The notes under the pieces were generated by a model. The model did not search any database. It saw nothing but the letters and a program-made list of their open reading frames with translations, and had not been told where the DNA came from. DNA of 23,730 nt from an uncultured Solobacterium sp. GTDB lineage: Bacteria; Bacillota_I; Bacilli_A; Erysipelotrichales; Erysipelotrichaceae. How positions within the stretch are numbered: the stretch's first letter is position 1; each line of letters starts with the position of its first letter. Both the position numbers and the translations under genes were made by a program. Location of the stretch: the NCBI GenBank assembly GCA_937895985.1, contig CALBKL010000206.1:1-23730 (forward strand), in the 5' to 3' direction. Positions 22,536 to 23,730 of the stretch are shown in pieces.

Positions 22536-23576
22536 ATGGATATGATTAAAAATAAACCTTTTTTGACAGATGAAAAAGTTGATGATTTTACAGCGGAAGA
22601 TTTTGTCTTTGTACATCGTAATGAAGAATTATTAGATGAAGCGTATACTGCAACTTCTTATGCAAAAGATGTTTGGATGCATTTTAAAAAGAATAAGGGT
22701 GCAGTTCTTGGAGCTATCATTATTATTGTAATCATCTTACTGGCTATTATTGGACCGATGATTTCAGGGTATAAGGCTGATGCGATTAACCTTGATGTAC
22801 AGAGTTTACCACCGCGTATTCAAGGAATTTATAAACTAGGAATCTTTAGTGGTTATGAAAAGGGCGTTGATCAATACGCGGCTCATGGTGTCTCACAAGC
22901 ATTTTATTGGTTTGGTACAGACACCAATGGAAGAGACTTATTTACGCGTGTATGGGAAGGTACAAGAGTATCATTGATTATCGCATTAAGTGCAGTTGTA
23001 ATCGATATTGTGATTGGTATGTCCTATGGATTAATCTCTGGTTACTTTGGTGGTAAGGTCGATATGGTCATGCAAAGATTCATGGAAATCTTAAATGGTA
23101 TTCCAACCCTTGTGGTTGTAACACTGTTAGGACTTGTTCTTCCTCCGGGTATTACTTCCATCGTCTTTGCGTTAATGATTACGGGATGGATTGGTATGGC
23201 GCGTATTTCCAGAGCGGAAGTATTAAAGCTGAAAGAATCCGAATTCATTCTTGCAAGTAGAACGCTTGGTGCAAAAAACTTCTCTATCATCTTTAAAGAA
23301 GTTATGCCAAATATCTTTGGACAATTAATTGTGATGTCAATGTTCTCAATTCCAAACGCTATCTTTACAGAAGCCTTCCTATCTTTCGTTGGTTTAGGTA
23401 TTCAGGCTCCTGATGCATCACTTGGATCATTAATATCCGATGGATATAAATCACTTACAGGTCATCCACATATTATCATGTCTGCGATTATCGTACTTGC
23501 ATTACTGATGTTAAGTTTCAATCTATTTGCAGATGGTATTCGTGATGCGTTCGATCCAAATCAAAAACAACGCTAG
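22536..23576 (+). CDS. oppC: Peptide ABC transporter permease (OppC family)
   Basis: The second membrane subunit. The 346 residues carry the ~55-residue cytoplasmic N-terminal extension usual for OppC (AKDVWMHFKKNKGAVLGAIIIIVIILLAIIGPMIS), an outside loop with LPPRIQGIYKLGIFSGYEKG, the signature WFGTDTNGRDLFTRVWEGTRVSL, and the EAA loop SEFILASRTLGAKNFSIIFKEVMPNI. It ends in FADGIRDAFDPNQKQR, a typical OppC end. The ATG follows the oppB stop without a gap, with AAGGAGG inside the oppB end. The ATPase subunits (OppD, OppF) expected next are not visible in the window. Confidence 0.95.
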   Translation: MDMIKNKPFLTDEKVDDFTAEDFVFVHRNEELLDEAYTATSYAKDVWMHFKKNKGAVLGAIIIIVIILLAIIGPMISGYKADAINLDVQSLPPRIQGIYKLGIFSGYEKGVDQYAAHGVSQAFYWFGTDTNGRDLFTRVWEGTRVSLIIALSAVVIDIVIGMSYGLISGYFGGKVDMVMQRFMEILNGIPTLVVVTLLGLVLPPGITSIVFALMITGWIGMARISRAEVLKLKESEFILASRTLGAKNFSIIFKEVMPNIFGQLIVMSMFSIPNAIFTEAFLSFVGLGIQAPDASLGSLISDGYKSLTGHPHIIMSAIIVLALLMLSFNLFADGIRDAFDPNQKQR

Positions 23577-23588
23577 AAAGGAGTTTCC

Positions 23589-23730
23589 ATGTCAGCAAAC
23601 AAAGATAAAAAAGATAAATTATACGAAGTAGATATGATACATTCAGAGTTTGACTTCCCCGCCGAATGGCATAGTTTTATATACTATATGCCTGCTGAAG
23701 AAGGTGAAAAAACTGGAATAAACGCTTTGT
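23589..23730 (+). CDS. Unrecognised gene, 5' part only
   Basis: An open frame starts at ATG 23589 with AAAGGAG (23577-23583) five bases upstream and runs off the window end after 47 codons. It begins MSANKDKKDKLYEVDMIHSE and continues with aromatic residues (FDFPAEWHSFIYYMPAEEGEK). This is not the usual start of OppD (no beta strand leading to a Walker A is seen yet). It lies 12 bases after oppC and is presumably in the operon. It could be an ATPase with an N-terminal extension, a peptidase or an unknown protein. Confidence 0.7.
   Translation, partial: MSANKDKKDKLYEVDMIHSEFDFPAEWHSFIYYMPAEEGEKTGINAL

Overview
The window comes from a low-GC Gram-positive bacterium. The evidence is strong AAAGGAGG-type ribosome binding sites, TTGACA/TATAAT-type promoters, a CIRCE-like operator, an LTA-synthase-type sulfatase, a lipoprotein peptide-binding protein and A/T-rich codon use. 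The gene content would suit an Erysipelotrichia-like member of the Bacillota, but that rank is a guess.

Layout. (1) 1-2735 is a ribosome-rescue block: the 3' part of rnr (RNase R) overlaps smpB, and ssrA (tmRNA) follows with its own promoter and terminator. (2) 2764-4603 holds an ATC-hydrolase-family gene, an intergenic region full of inverted repeats, and a DUF308 membrane protein. (3) 4646-5862 is a two-gene unit, lgt and rpiB, convergent with ftsH (5920-7779, minus), which has a CIRCE-like palindrome in its leader. (4) About 7.9-12.1 kb is an accessory stretch of small A/T-rich plus-strand genes: an unknown protein, a histidine phosphatase, a GNAT acetyltransferase, an unrecognised (possibly DUF2441) protein, and an overlapping MBL-hydrolase/VOC pair. 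It contains two related ~85-bp intergenic elements and ends at a shared terminator facing tRNA-Arg(CCU). (5) 12238-14064 has a gene-poor gap with an orphan terminator, then a short type-B carboxylesterase. (6) 14072-16411 (minus) is a large LTA-synthase-like membrane sulfatase. (7) 16495-19648 (minus) is an apparent operon: guaC, a CobW-family GTPase with a large His/Cys-rich insertion, and a second CobW-like protein fused to a DUF1980/YcgQ-like domain. (8) 19899 to the end is an oligopeptide ABC importer (binding protein plus two permeases) followed by a truncated, unrecognised gene.

How the genes work together. RNase R, SmpB and tmRNA form one pathway: rescue of stalled ribosomes and decay of the faulty message. 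Lgt supplies the lipid anchor that lipoproteins such as the peptide-binding protein need. The two CobW-like proteins next to a GMP reductase suggest a metal (probably zinc) handling unit tied to guanine nucleotide metabolism. This is the most interesting functional unit here. I found no CRISPR array, insertion sequence, phage gene or obvious defence system, and no unambiguous wholly new system. The best leads are the guaC-cobW-cobW/DUF1980 operon, the CIRCE-like site at ftsH and the paired intergenic elements.
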